From: Aquarana catesbeiana
Lineage: Eukaryota > Chordata > Amphibia > Anura > Ranidae
Length of the DNA stretch: 64,000 nucleotides
Assembly: GCF_042186555.1 (NCBI RefSeq)
Contig: NC_133324.1
Coordinates: 135,087,577 to 135,151,576 of the forward strand
Direction of reading: 5' to 3'
This document shows positions 10,685-21,700 of the stretch, piece by piece. The translations under genes were made by a program, and so were the position numbers. Positions within the stretch are counted from its first letter, which is position 1; each line of letters starts with the position of its first letter. A model generated the notes under the pieces. The model saw only the letters and a list, made by a program, of their open reading frames with translations. It was not told where the DNA came from and made no database searches.

Positions 10685-11858
10685 GGACTTGCACTACCAG
10701 ATTTTGTAAAATATTTACAAGCAGTATCATTGACCAGTATAATAGACTGGTATCACAATAAAGAAACAAAACAATGGGTTGGTCTGGAAGAAGAAATAAT
10801 AGGACCTCAACCAAAAGTTCTCCCATGGATAAAACCGTAGTTAAGACCAAAACAAAATGAATTAACACTTTTTGTAAATACTACACTAAAAATATGGGAT
10901 GCCATAATAAAAGGGGGGAATCTTTCCACAATGATTGGACCTATGACCCCTCTGTTTTCCAATCCCGAATTCCCCCCCAGCTATGGAGGTTACAAATTAT
11001 TTGAAGTGGAATAAAATTGAACACGCAAGATTGGTACAAGTCCTTGCGAATGGGAAATTACCCGGGTTGCAGGAATTGGGATTGGAAAATAAGAATAAAT
11101 GGCTGCAATACCAACAATTGCGGACATTTATAGAGACTAAAATATCTAAGATAAATAGACCATTAACTAAATTTGAAAAAATACTCGTCGAAGAACAAGC
11201 TCCAATTAAAAAATTATCGAAGATATACGACGAGTTACTCCCTTCTGGCCCCCTTAGAGAGATAACTGGAATAAAGAAGTGGGAAGCAGAAATGGGAAAT
11301 CCTTTATTAGAGGAAGAATGGGAAAACATTTTTGAAATTATACATAGAACAACTATAGCAAATAGATATCAAGAGAGAAATTATAAGATCGCAATGAGAT
11401 GGTATAGGTGCCCAGTAGCTTTAAATTTAATCAATAAAGGAAATACAGATTTATGCTGGAGATGTAAAATAGAAAGAGGAACGTTGGAACATATATGGTA
11501 TGGATGTCAGGGGGTGAGAGGATTCTGGAACAAGATATTTGAGATCTATTACAAAGTATCAGGAGTAGAGGAGACCCCAAGTATGGAAATCTCGTTACTA
11601 TCTTTGACATCAAAATCAATAAAAACAATTAAAACAGATATCATCCACCACATGACATCCGCAGCCAGAACACTAATAGCAAGAAATTGGAAAGAAACAA
11701 GGTGTCCAACAATAGCGGAATGGATATGTGAAATGAACGAAATTCAGTATATGGAAAAACAGATAAGAGATGAAGGGTTTATAATAAACCAAATGCCAGA
11801 AGTATGGCAAAATTGGGATAAGTTTCGGTCATCAAAAGAAATGTTAGAATTTCTATAA
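10685..11858 (+). pseudogene. L1 ORF2 C-terminal region
   Basis: After the TGA the same frame continues (GLALPDFVKYLQAVSL) to another stop at about 10840. A shifted frame then runs openly from 10983 to the TAA at 11858. It contains the Cys motif CWRCKIERGTLEHIWYGC at about 11455-11510, with the C-x2-C-x8-H-x4-C spacing of the L1 ORF2 C-terminal knuckle that contributes to RNP formation. The last residues are KEMLEFL. Confidence 0.85.
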
Positions 11859-12130
11859 ATGGAAGGAACAGGGTTTTTTTTTTGTTTTTTTTTTTTTTCC
11901 TTTGTATGTAAGTGGTATGTATGTATTAGAGGTATGAATATGGTGGAAATGGGAAGGGTAGAAATATAGGAATAAAGAAATTGAGGGATAATGATTAAGT
12001 TTGTTTACTAATTCACGGCTTGGTATATTAAAATATCAGTATATGTATTTTTTTATGAAGGATATGATGTATAGATGTTGATGTTTAATTGGTATATAAT
12101 TTTCTTTTTATAAAAAAAAAAAAAAAAAAA
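11859..12130 (+). other. LINE 3' UTR and poly(A) tail
   Basis: A short T-rich 3' UTR runs to a 19-base A run at 12112-12130. The poly(A) marks the 3' terminus formed by target-primed reverse transcription. Confidence 0.85.
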
Positions 12131-12161
12131 GAGCGAAAATCTAATAAAGGAAGATTGAAAA

Positions 12162-12178
12162 CAGAATCGTGCAACTCT
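12162..12178. repeat. Imperfect partner of the 17-mer left of the LINE
   Basis: The 17-mer cagaatcgtgcaactct matches 5030-5046 at 15 of 17 positions. It lies 31 bases beyond the poly(A) rather than directly after it, so it is not a simple target-site duplication. Confidence 0.5.
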
Positions 12179-12379
12179 AATATGTATTACAAAAGAAAAA
12201 AAGTGACTAGAATAACAGGCAAAGGGAAGCTGCTTTCACAGGACACACATGGGCATATCCAAAACAACCAAGTTAAATTAAGTAAATATAAAATATCTTT
12301 ATGTCAAATATTGAATGAAAATATTTTTAAAAATCATACACAGGTAAATACTGTTTTTCCACCAACAAAAAGATAGCTT

Positions 12380-12660
12380 TGTTATTGGGGAGATTTCCCT
12401 TCACTTCTGTCCCAAAACAGGAAGTGAGAGGAAATCCCTGCACACGCCCCGCAAATTAAAGTAATTCCTTGGGGCCCCCAGGTCACCAGTGGAAGATTCC
12501 CCTCTTACTTTTCTGGAGACAGCCCAAAATTTGGGATTTTCTTTCACTTTCAATGATGATGATAAACAGGACAAATAGGGTGAATCACCCTAATGAGGGT
12601 AGAGACAGCAATTCAAACCTAACAGGGGTGCTAATCCATTTCCACTTCCAAAACTGAAAA
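12380..12660 (-). repeat. Interspersed repeat family B, copy 1
   Basis: The stretch contains gggagatttcccttcactt, aacaggaagtg, a run with tttctttcactttcaatgat and agggtgaatcaccctaatga. The same blocks occur inverted at 36655-36920 and, in part, at 22745-22930 and 26580-26660. No coding capacity. From its spread I infer a frog MITE-like family that I cannot name. Confidence 0.55.
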
Positions 12661-12719
12661 AAAAAAAAAAGTTTTGCCCTTAGTTGTACTTTAGGTAAAT
12701 CAGTCCCGATAATTCTGTT

Positions 12720-13480
12720 TTTCCATATTTGGTTTTCTATGCATTACTGTTGAGAAAACTGATCCACAAAGGTAGAGAGACTCCTCCAAATATTTTTCTC
12801 CACAGCGAGCAGTCCTCTTGCCCACAAAAGTGATCTGCCGCTAAGACCACTTTTATGAGACGAGAGAGGTGCCTCCTGCCCCTTCCCAGCTGGTCATTGG
12901 AAATGGCTGAGACGATCCAGTCCTGTGGGCAGGAAGTCGAGTGAGGGCATGATGGCCCCCACTCGGCTCTATGCCCTTGGAGGACCAGAGCGACGTCAAA
13001 CATCACTTCTGCCCAACGGCCTTAAAGGGTCAATTTTTTATTTTTTTGTGTAAATGTGAGGTCTAAGGTCTTTTTGACCCCAGATCTCACAATAAATAGG
13101 TCCTTGTAATAAGAATAAAAGTGATCGATTTTTTTTTTTTAGAAGGACAATGTAAAAATAATTTTAAAAAAAGTCAAGCGCCCGTTCCTCCATGCTCGCG
13201 TGCAGAAGCAAACGCATATGTAAGTCATGCCCGCATAAGTAAACAGTGTTCAAACGACACATGTGAGGTATCGCTGTGATTGTTGGAGTGAGAGCAATAA
13301 TTCTAGCAAACTCAACTAATTCTAGCTCTAACTCAAAATTGGTAACCTGTAGAACATATGTCGCCATTCCACGAGCGGGCGAAACTTTGAAGCATGATAT
13401 GTTGGCTATCAATTTACTTGGTGTAACATTATCTTTCACAATATAAAAAAAATTGGGGCTCACTTTAAGGTTTTCTTTTT
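12720..13480 (-). repeat. Interspersed repeat family C, copy 1 (inverted)
   Basis: Read on the minus strand it contains tgtgaaagataatgttacac near its start, then a block about Cys-free sequence ending in cagatctcacaataa, then gaccagagcgacgtc and gagccgagtgggggccat. The same order is found on the plus strand at 37740-40603, where later insertions split it. No open frame is conserved. Confidence 0.65.
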
Positions 13481-13589
13481 TTAATTAAAAAATGTGTATT
13501 TTTTTTCCCTAAAAAATTGCGTTTGTAAGACCGCTGCGCAATTACGGTGTGACAAAGTAATGCAACAACTGCCATTTTATTCTCTAGGA

Positions 13590-13748
13590 CAGGGATATGC
13601 AATTAGCGGACCTCCAGCTGTTGCAAAACTACAAGTCCCATCATGCCTCTGCCTCTGGGTCCCATGCTCGTGGCTGTCAGAGTCTTGCTTTGCCTCATGG
13701 GACTTGTAGTTCTGCAACAGCTGGAGGTCCGCTAATTGCATATCCCTG
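13590..13748. mobile_element. 159-bp hAT-like hairpin MITE
   Basis: The ends are long inverted repeats beginning cagggatatgcaattagcgg, covering most of the element, so it can fold into one hairpin. It is flanked by 8-bp near-duplications ctctagga (13582-13589) and ctctaggg (13749-13756). The 8-bp duplication and CAGGG terminus point to the hAT superfamily. A sister copy of the same length is at 40073-40231. Confidence 0.85.
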
Positions 13749-13756
13749 CTCTAGGG

Positions 13757-14379
13757 TGTCTGAAAAAGAAAATGTATAGTGTTTGGGGCTTGTTAGTAAT
13801 TCTATAGCAAAAAAACTGATTTTAACTTATAATCAATTCAGAAAATAAAAGCATGAATTAACGTTATTTACCTCCATGTTTTAGGTTTGCGAGGTAAATA
13901 ACTCCTGAGATGATAGTGTATCGACATGTTCAGCATCTCATGAGATAATTGGAGAAATGTGTCACGTGATTCAATTATGTCATGAGAGCTTCCTTGAATT
14001 GAGCCCTGTAAAACCAAACAATTTCCAGTACCAGACAGAGTAATACAATGCTTCCATACATGGGCTAGAAGAGGCCCAGAAGCCTACGCCAACACTGTCA
14101 TGGTGAATCAGTATGAAGACTAGACAAAAGAAAAGCGTTAAAATGAAGGCAGAAAAGCGAAGAGCTGATCACCACGTCTGAGACTGCCAGCCCCAGTGCC
14201 AACCCACCCATTAAGGAGATTGGAGGCATCTAATCCAGGGGTTCCAAACTTTTTCAAAGTAAAGTTGTTTGTGCATGCCAGTATTTTAAAACCCACATAT
14301 AAATAGTTTAAAGTGCTTCTCTTTCCGTACTTGTATTGGCTTCAAAGCCTTACATTATGGCAATGGAGGTATGTCAATT
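13757..14379. other. No recognised gene or element
   Basis: AT-rich sequence without convincing coding capacity. The stretch 14236-14290 (caggggttccaaactttttc) looks like the end of a hAT MITE, but I could not find its other end. Confidence 0.5.
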
Positions 14380-14860
14380 ATTATACAGGATTTATATAGC
14401 AATTATATATAATAATTGTATAAATACAATTCAATAGAGGAGGAAACTGGGCCCTGCTCGTTAGAGCTTACAATCTTGAAGGGAAGGTCAAGTGATACAA
14501 AAGGTAATAACTGTGGGGGATGATCTGATGGAGAAAATATAAAAGTACAATTAGGGACAGAATAGGCTTCTCTGAGGAGAAGGGTTTTCAGGGATCGTCT
14601 AAAAGCAAACTGAGTAGGAGATAGTTGTACAGATTGGAATAGGGAGATCCATAGGAGAGGCTCAGGAGAAGTCCTGGAGGTAAGCATGAGGTGACAAGGG
14701 AGCTAGAGAGCAGAAGGTCTTGGGACAAACAGAATGGGTAGGTTGGTATTTGGAGACTAGGTTAGTGATGTAGCTGGGGAGTCAAGTTGTGGATGGCTTT
14801 CTAAGTTGTTAGTATTTTGAGTTGAATTCGTTGGGTGAGTGGAAGCACTTCAATAGGTCA
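14380..14860. repeat. Interspersed frog-type repeat
   Basis: Blocks such as gggccctgctcgttagagct and ggatggctttctaagttg belong, from memory, to a repeat that is very common in frog genes. Read on the minus strand it gives RRSLKTLLLREAY, which resembles the last residues of LINE ORF2 proteins (LKTHLF-type), so it may be a LINE 3' part. I cannot name the family with confidence. Confidence 0.5.
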
Positions 14861-15548
14861 ATCACTTCAGATATGCAGAACACATGATGCATAACCCAAG
14901 TAAACATTTGGAAATTTCCTCCCAAGCTTGAAGTTTTTATGTAGATGTTTTAGGGGGAATTCAATTTGCCAGGTGATCCTGCATTTCTGTAATGTCTGTT
15001 CAAATAAGGGTAAAGTGCTGGTTAGCAGAGCTTCGCTGCAAAAAAACATTACAGATGCCTTTTGTGATTGTAGGTTGTTTGACACAGCCCTAGACACTTT
15101 TATTGACAAACCTTTGGGTGGAAAAATGCCTTGCGTCTAAAGAAAAACGGTGACTAAACCTTCAGGGGCTAAGAAGTGTTCTTTTCACTCCATTCAGTTC
15201 TCGTGTTTGTAAGAACAACTGGACCCAAATGTCTGCTAAATCTGGAACTAAGGCAGCTTCACACTGGCGGTGTGCCCACCACTACTTTAAGTGGAGGGAT
15301 GTTTAAAAGATTTTCCAAATAATTTAACAAGGCAGGGGACAGATACTTGGGTTTGCAGCATAGGATACAGGCTGAAATTCAGGCCTCCTCGAACATGTGG
15401 ATACAGGTGGATGAACTTGAGTGTGCCTTGACACAGCCTAATTCCCAGGGACTAATTATCTCTGCTTTTTTTTTTTTTTTTTTTAATATTCCAGCCTATT
15501 CAGTTACCCAAGCAAGGAGGTGTGAGGATTGGTGGAATCTCAGCCTAA
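14861..15548. other. No recognised gene or element
   Basis: Unique-looking sequence with short open frames only. It holds a T run at about 15466-15484. Nothing here has features of a coding exon that I can defend. Confidence 0.5.
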
Positions 15549-15836
15549 AGCTGAGTACACACACCATTTCCCCGTGAGCTGAATGGAAAATTTGACAGAT
15601 TGTTGTACTAACATAAGTGATGTTAGTGCAGTGACCTCCCTAGCTGTGCTATTGTGTTCTGACAAAGGGGACTGCCCCACCTGCCGCAATACACTGATCA
15701 GCTGCTGGTTTTTCAGCATGCCCAATCCACAAAAGTCAGTTGTGACACCAGCTTCTGTTGGACAGGCAGCTGAATGTACCGAATGTCGGCCGGTTCCTGC
15801 TGAGCCAGCCAATATTTGGATTGTGTGTACCCAGCT
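15549..15836. mobile_element. 288-bp Harbinger-like MITE
   Basis: The terminal inverted repeats are agctgagtacacaca at the left and, inverted, agctgggtacacaca at the right. They are flanked by an exact TAA at 15546-15548 and 15837-15839. A 3-bp TWA duplication is the signature of PIF/Harbinger elements. The element is non-coding. Confidence 0.75.
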
Positions 15837-15839
15837 TAA

Positions 15840-16325
15840 CACTGGAGCATATGGGGAGTCATTCCTGCCAGTTCATTGGGAGATTTTAACTACACTTGCC
15901 AGTCCGAGGGGCTGGGATTGCACTCTGTCAACAGTTCCTGTCCATTCAGGGTATGTGATCAGCACAGAAAGCTTGTCTTCTGATCCCTACTAGATCTCAG
16001 CAATTTGTAATTACAATGCTGGATGTTACAGCTCCAGGCTCATCCTAATATTGGATTGGACAATTCAATTGCTGTATATGCTTGAGTCATCAGGGAGGTA
16101 CAATGAGAAACCTCCGGGCTCATTAACTAATATAGAACAAGTGACAGAATCTAATCAATGATTGTTGCAGCCAGCCTCTATCATGTGTTCCCACACCGCA
16201 AATTACAATTGAATACTAATAAGTGCAGCACAACCCCTAAATGAAAAATCAAAAACCTAAGTGGTCATAAACCTATATAACTATGTATTCATAATGTATC
16301 AAAATATAACACCAGTCCTTGATAT
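15840..16325. other. No recognised gene or element
   Basis: Ordinary AT-rich sequence; I see no supported feature. Confidence 0.5.
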
Positions 16326-16690
16326 AATAGAGTGGAACCTCAGATTGTGAGTAACACTGTTTACAAACGTTTCGCAATACAAGCTTTTTTTTAAATCTTG
16401 ACTCGCAAGACGAGCAGCATTCAAGCCACTGGGGTGTGCAGTACTGCATTTGGCCAAAGGTGCGGGGGAGCTGGTGATGCTCGGAGACACTCAAAAACAC
16501 TACGTTCCCGAGCGTCTGTGTCTCTGGTGCCCCCACACCACTGGCCACATGCGCTACTGCATAGACAAGCAGTGGCTGTGGAGTGGATTATCTGAGTTTC
16601 CATTATTTTCTATGGGGAAACTCACTTTGCTATACAAGTGCTTTGAATTACAAGCATTCTTCTGGAACGAATTATGCTCTTAATCAAAGG
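16326..16690. repeat. Interspersed repeat, MITE-like
   Basis: It starts near tagagtggaacctcagattg and ends near ttctggaacgaattatgctc. The central part contains partially inverted CG-rich blocks. Its length and inverted blocks fit a MITE, but I cannot fix the ends or the superfamily. Confidence 0.4.
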
Positions 16691-16699
16691 TATTACTTT

Positions 16700-18230
16700 A
16701 TAGTAATATAAATCTTTTATCAACAGATGCTTCTCCTTTAAATCTTAGTGCAGAATATTAGTAAATGGTTTTTGGTTTTGTCCGTCCGTGTGCCAAAAAA
16801 AAAAATATGCTTCACCGCTGTGTCCCACCACCTGGGACTGCTGCCTCTTACCTCAAAGGTCTGACCACAGTCAAAATATCCACTCACAAATAATGTACAC
16901 TGAAATCCAGTGCACAAGATGAATCGCCCTCTTAAAAACTTCCACAAATAGGCCTCTTAAGGATAGACATCAGTGGGAGAGACACCTGCATGATGGCCGA
17001 CCTTGCACTTCCAGGCTTGATGATGTCACGTAGCTCCACCACTGATGCGTTTCATCACGTGATACAGTGACTTCCTCATAGGAAAAGCAGGCGTAATGTT
17101 CTGCATCCTTTTATATACACTGCCATTAATTAGGTAATGCTCAGCAGTAGTGACCATTTTGTCAGAGACCAAAGCCAACCACTAGAGTCCAATACATGAA
17201 AATAGATGTGTGGCCATTTTGTGGCATACCAAAAGGTAATACTAGAAGGCAAAGTAACATTTGAAACAGCTGAAAGCAATGGGAAAAAAAAAAAAAAACA
17301 AACACCAATAATCATTAAGGATAAACACCCATAGGATTACATGGTGAGATCACAAAGAAAGCACTTCACACCAACAATAAAGAGGTGGCCTACAAAAATA
17401 TCAGTAAAAGCAAGTGTCCTTGATGTGCATCCCTTTACATAACTCTGAATATAAAATCAAAACCTACTCAGAATAATGCAAGTTTCACATATATTAGAAA
17501 CTCCATAAATTAGAAAACCCTATAAATGAACTTAAAAATTCACATAAACTGCAAGAACATGAGTGATTTATCGCCATCTAGTGGTCAAAATTAATACTAA
17601 CACCCCTGTTGGTGCATTAAACACATTAAAATCATCGCCGTCTATTGGACTTTGAAAAAAAATATCAGCTAATAACCCCAGCCAGCGCAATAATAAAGGT
17701 TATAAATTATAACGATTAAAAAAAAAAACGAATAAAGAATTGTATTATTCAGGATCCTCCTGCTATGGACTGAAAAATCTTAAATTAAACAATCGAGGTC
17801 AAAGTTCAGATTTAAACCCAAAAGGGCTAAAGCCTTTTATCATATAAAGCCATTTTGCCTCGTTTTGATTAAGCAGTGCATGTTTATTAGTAAATATAAT
17901 TTCTTCTTACCACTTAGCCATAAATAAATTCACCACAACGGGAGACAATTATGCTTCCATGGCAATGCACCAAATCTGTTGATAGTATTCACCCTTATTC
18001 CAAAAATAATTCTTGTTTAAACAGAAATCAAGTTGTTTCATAAGATACCTTTTCTTTCTAGCACATAACTCGCCTTCTTTATCTAATGCCTATTTAACTG
18101 CCTCAAGGGCATGTGGTTGATAATCTTATAGAGTGAGCATACATTGGCAGTAGCCATTATCACATCACTCATCTTTATTTGTTCTAACAACTTAAGGAGA
18201 TGCTTGGTGTCTTTAAAATAGGCATTTGTT
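16700..18230 (-). mobile_element. Penelope-like retroelement remnant
   Basis: On the minus strand the upper end carries a Penelope-type RT fragment followed, after an internal deletion, by what looks like the protein's C-terminal tail. Below 17780 lies non-coding sequence including a block (17041-17100) that resembles the hammerhead-ribozyme region of Penelope terminal repeats. The 5' side is cut off by the TTAA element that begins at 18231. The palm motif YADD and most of the GIY-YIG endonuclease are missing. Confidence 0.65.
17785..18228 (-). pseudogene. Penelope-like reverse transcriptase fragment
   Basis: Reading down from 18228, visible blocks are YFKDTKHLLKLLEQIK, ATANVCSLYKIINHMPL (Penelope RTs have DVxSLYTxIxH), LMKQLDFCLNKNYFWNKGEY, YYQQIWCIAMEA and SPVVVNLFMAKW (family: G-TAMG-xx-APxYANLxMxxWE). 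The coding sense then jumps to NEAKWLYMIKGFSPFGF, like the tail after the GIY-YIG domain. The first catalytic Asp of motif A is Asn (codon 18143-18145). Stops interrupt the frame. Confidence 0.7.
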
Positions 18231-19080
18231 TTAACCACTTCCTGCCTGGCCTATAGCAGAATGACGGCCAGGCGGTGGTTCAGTTATCCTGACTGGGTGT
18301 CATTTGAGGAGCAGGATGACATGCAGAGGCGATGTCAGAAAAGGTTCCATCCGCTGCTAATACTATCTGGCGTGCAGTACTGAGGTCCACCAGCAGGTGT
18401 CTTCTGGCAGTTTGGAACTGTCCCCTGCTGGTGTTATGTAATCTTTGGGCCGCAGTACTGGCATCCACAAGCGGGTGGATCCTGGCAGTATGGAGACCTT
18501 ATCACCTCCTGCAAATCAGGCATCACCTGAGCCTGATTGCAGGAAATGGTATAAATACCTGGCAAAGCTCACACATCCTTGCCTTGGTACTGTCTTTGAG
18601 CCCTGACCTGTATCCTGTTAACCTGCAACCCTGAACCTGATCTCTGTATCCTGAACTTATTTGTATCTGTTCCTGTATCCCTGGATCCTTGCCCTGCAGC
18701 CTGATCCCTTCCACCTTGTGCCTGTCTGTCTTACTCCTTGTCCCCCATCTGCTGATCTCCTGTTTATGACCCTGGCCTGGCTAAGACTATGATTCTGGTA
18801 TCCCCTTTTGCTGTATATGCTGGTTAATTTGTTGTCACTGTTTGGTTGTTTGGTTTATTCACACTGTTTGGTATTGGTGGTGTGTTTACATTTGTATGCA
18901 TTTATCTTAATAAAATTACTTACTTTTTTTCACCTACTTACGTTTGGTTCACTCTGTCACCGTCACACAGTTCTGGTCACATCTGATTTATGACAGACGC
19001 CCAGCATGCCGGTCAGTGGTGCATAGTGTCACTCTGACACTCTGCATCCCCGATCGCAGTAAGGAGCCTCTGGCGGAGAG
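18231..19080. mobile_element. TTAA-type (piggyBac-like) MITE, split by an LTR
   Basis: TTAA at 18231-18234 is followed by ccacttcctgcctggcctat, the terminal sequence shared by the elements at 31451, 38257 and 48565. The body resumes after the LTR at 18996 with blocks (gcatgccggtcagtggtgc, cgatcgcagtaaggagcct) that parallel 38360-38450. The right end is not clear. Confidence 0.6.
18333..18995 (+). mobile_element. Probable solo LTR, 663 bp
   Basis: It begins tgtcagaaaagg and ends gatttatgaca, giving the TG...CA ends with 5-bp inverted TGTCA/TGACA of LTRs. Inside are a TATA-like tataaatac at about 18551 and an aataaaatt at about 18909, in the order expected for a plus-strand LTR. It interrupts a TTAA MITE. 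I see no clean flanking duplication, so the exact ends are uncertain. Ty3/gypsy is the likeliest source. Confidence 0.5.
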
Positions 19081-19149
19081 TGGGGTACATAGTGTAGCTC
19101 CTCCTGTATAGAACCTTTTGCATAATGGGACCTGAACCTAATGTCCGCT

Positions 19150-19890
19150 TTCCAACATTCTCCTTTTGGACTGTGGTAGCATCTCTCTTTGATCTTGCCA
19201 AGAAAGTCTTTTAGGTGGCTATTACACCTGCTCAAAATCAGCAGCATTGCTTTGTAAAGGGCCATTCTTGATTATACGCAAAGACCTAGGCAGGATTTTT
19301 TTTTTTGCTTAAAGTTCTTTTGTCATTTCATATTACAACCCCAAACAAGTGGCTTTACATTGTTTACATGTAGTTTGAGCTAAAGTAAAAGGACATACCT
19401 CTTAGCAATATACATAGAGGGGTCACAAACGGGTCATGCAGCCTTTCATCCTACTATTGCTAGAATCCAAACCTGCAAGGGGACGTTTTCTTTTCTGGTA
19501 AAAGTGCAAGCTAGGAAGGGCATTGGTGTTACTTTTTGAAATTTAACATAAGTGCTCTGCTTCTTAGGTCTGTAATGCAGCTACCTGGTCTTTAGTACAT
19601 ACCTTTACAAAATTCTGCAGGATGAAATGAATCATCAAGCATCAGCTGATGCAAGTTTTAGACTTTAATTCCTCCAGGCAAAATGCCCCCCCCCCCCGGT
19701 CCCTCTGTGGTAGTTCTCCTATTACTTGCCATTAAACTGGGAGCCTGCTGGCATGGGAGGGGGGATAAGTCCAGTCCCTTCTTACTTTTAAATGTCGGTG
19801 TCCATTTACCCAAAGGTGCTAGAATATAACCCAACAATAATAATTAGGAAGTCCTGTACTTCAAGAAAATGATTTTACAGGTAAGTCAAA
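19150..19890 (+). pseudogene. DIRS tyrosine-recombinase fragment, second copy
   Basis: Short in-frame pieces match the DIRS recombinase C-terminal half: ALLCKGPFLIIRKDLG (about 19245-19292) and, further on, CNAATWSLVHTFTKFCRM (about 19570-19624) around the nucleophile region, where Tyr of the usual KHYR/KFYR is Cys. The end near 19870-19885 (ttttacaggtaagtc) resembles the DIRS terminus at about 4850-4865. Frames are heavily broken. Confidence 0.55.
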
Positions 19891-19904
19891 CATTTTGTTT
19901 TGGT

Positions 19905-20006
19905 TAAACCTCATTTAGAATATTGTGTACAGTTCTGGGGAGCTCACAAAAGATATTGAGAAGATAAAATCCAAAGATGGACAACACAAATGGTGAAAGC
20001 TAAAAA
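19905..20006 (+). repeat. CR1-like LINE fragment, left part
   Basis: Translated, it gives KPHLEYCVQFWGAH followed by a degenerate stretch. This matches the HLEYAVQFW block in the CR1-like ORF2 3' region at 34430. It continues after the Tc1 insertion at about 21104-21140 (YEKRLKEFSP). Confidence 0.6.
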
Positions 20007-20008
20007 TA

Positions 20009-21101
20009 CAGTGGGTATAGAAAAGAATCACATTTTGTTGCTTTGCAGCCTAAAATGAAGACAGACACAGTTTTTGTTTTATCCAGTTGAATTTGCAATT
20101 TATAACATCCAAGTGAAAGATGTAACACCAAAATGTCAGAAAAATAATAAAAAAAAGAATCACTGAGTTGGAATAAGGATCACCCCCCTCCTAAAAATGA
20201 CTTGTAAGCTCAATCAGGTGTAGCTAATCCCCTTCTCAATGGCACACAAAGCCATTTGACTTTCCTGTTTCAATAATTTTTAATATTTGTGTTAGTAAAA
20301 AAAGAAAGATCAATTAGAGCAGCAAACAATCTTCGCTTGCTCCAAGTGTGAAACAGAGAAAACAAATGTGGTTCTTAATAGAGATTAACAAAGACCCAAC
20401 ATGCAGGTTAGGTCTTCAATGTGGCCCCCCAACACATTTTAACTAGAATATAAGGCAGGAAAGTAACTAGATCTGAAATACTGATAGGACATTTGAACTA
20501 CATGAACTCTATGAAGCAATTGTCCTACTAACCACCTAGTGCATTGTGTGTAGCCATTTGACTTTAAACTGGGATCTGCTGCAGTCATTTTGATTAGTTT
20601 AGCATGAAATGAGCTTTCCTGGAGCATTTCAGTCCCTGGAAGTGCAGCTGAAGCAAATAATCAACTATGGGTGGCAAGGCACTGTCAAAAGATCTCCAGT
20701 ATAAAGTTGTGGGCAGGCACAAGCCAGGAGATGGATAGAAAAAAAATTTAAAAAATCAAAGGCTTTATCAATGCCTAGAAGCACAGTGAAGTCTATTATT
20801 AAGAAGTGGAAGGTATTACAACACAGACCCTCCCTGGATCAGGACATCACTCCAAACTGGATGAAAGAACCAGAGAGGCTACCAAGACCCTTATGACCCT
20901 TATTTTGCTTCACAGTTCTTTATTTGAAATTAAAATTTTTTACTGAAACTTTTCTCTTAAAATAAAGGTGCGTGTTATACGCCGATAAATATGGTATATC
21001 CAAATTTCACAAAAACTGTGTCCGTCATCTTCATATGAGGCTGCAAAGCAACAAAATGTGACTATTTTAAAGTGGGAGGGTTTTTTTTTCTATACCCACT
21101 G
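20009..21101 (+). mobile_element. Tc1-like element with deleted transposase
   Basis: The inverted ends begin cagtgggtatagaaa and run about 70-90 bp, with TA at 20007-20008 and 21102-21103. Inside, about 20670-20900, are scraps of the transposase DNA-binding region (ALSKDLQYKVV, then SMPRSTVKSIIKKWK). The catalytic domain is missing. It sits inside the CR1-like fragment. Confidence 0.75.
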
Positions 21102-21144
21102 TATATGAGAAGAGACTGAAGGAATTCTCTCCAGAGTGCTCAGG

Positions 21145-21700
21145 ACCTCAGACTGGGCCGAAGGTTTACCTTCCAACACGACAATGACCCTAAGCACACA
21201 GCTAAAATAACGAAGGAGTGGCTTCACAAAAACTCTGTGGCTGTTCTTGAATGGCCCAGCCAGAGCCCTGACTTAAACCCAATTGAGCATCTCTGGAGAG
21301 ACCTAAAAATGGCTGTCTACCAACGTTTACTATCCAACCTGACAGAACTGGAGAGGATCTGCAAGGAGGAATGGCAGAGGATCCCCAAATCCAGGTGTGA
21401 AAAACTTGTTGCATCTTTCCCAAAAAGACTCATGGCTGTATTAGATCAAAAGGGTGTTTTTAGTTAATACTGAGCAAAGGGTCTGAATACTTAGGACCAT
21501 GCGATATTTCAATTTTTCTTTTTTAATAAATCTGCAAAAATGTCAACAATTCTGTGTTTTTCTGTCAATATGGGGTGCTGTGTGTACATTAATGAGGAAA
21601 AAAAATGAACTTAAATGATTTTAGCAAATGGCTGCAATATAACAAACTGTGAAAAATTTAAGGGGGCCTGAATACTTTCCATCCCCAGAGTATATACAAC
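21145..21700 (+). pseudogene. Tc1 transposase 3' fragment
   Basis: The sequence begins at RRFTFQHDNDPKHTAK (second catalytic Asp) and reads on through WPSQSPDLNPIEHLWRDLK (third catalytic residue, about 21255-21311) to a stop at 21465 after QKGVFS. The remaining 230 bp contain the 3' UTR and a right end near 21690 (ggcctgaatactttcc). The 5' half is absent. This is a different Tc1 family from the element ending at 21101. Confidence 0.8.

Larger units (their letters stand above)
5047..12130 (+). mobile_element. Near full-length L1-type LINE, inactive
   Basis: The order is 5' UTR, ORF1 (coiled coil plus RNA-binding domain), a spacer, ORF2 (endonuclease, reverse transcriptase, C-terminal Cys knuckle), 3' UTR and a 19-base poly(A) at 12112-12130. 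About 7.1 kb is a usual full length for vertebrate L1. Sequence style (GGDFN, SDHAP, YADDLLIY, CWRC...H....C) fits L1-clade elements of fish and frogs. Multiple stops and frameshifts and a mutated RT motif A mean it cannot move. Retention of the 5' UTR shows it was a complete insertion. Confidence 0.9.

Noticed and set aside
15583..15993. Plus-strand frame of 136 codons with several Cys
   Set aside because: Mostly inside the Harbinger-like MITE 15549-15836, so it is transposon sequence read by chance.
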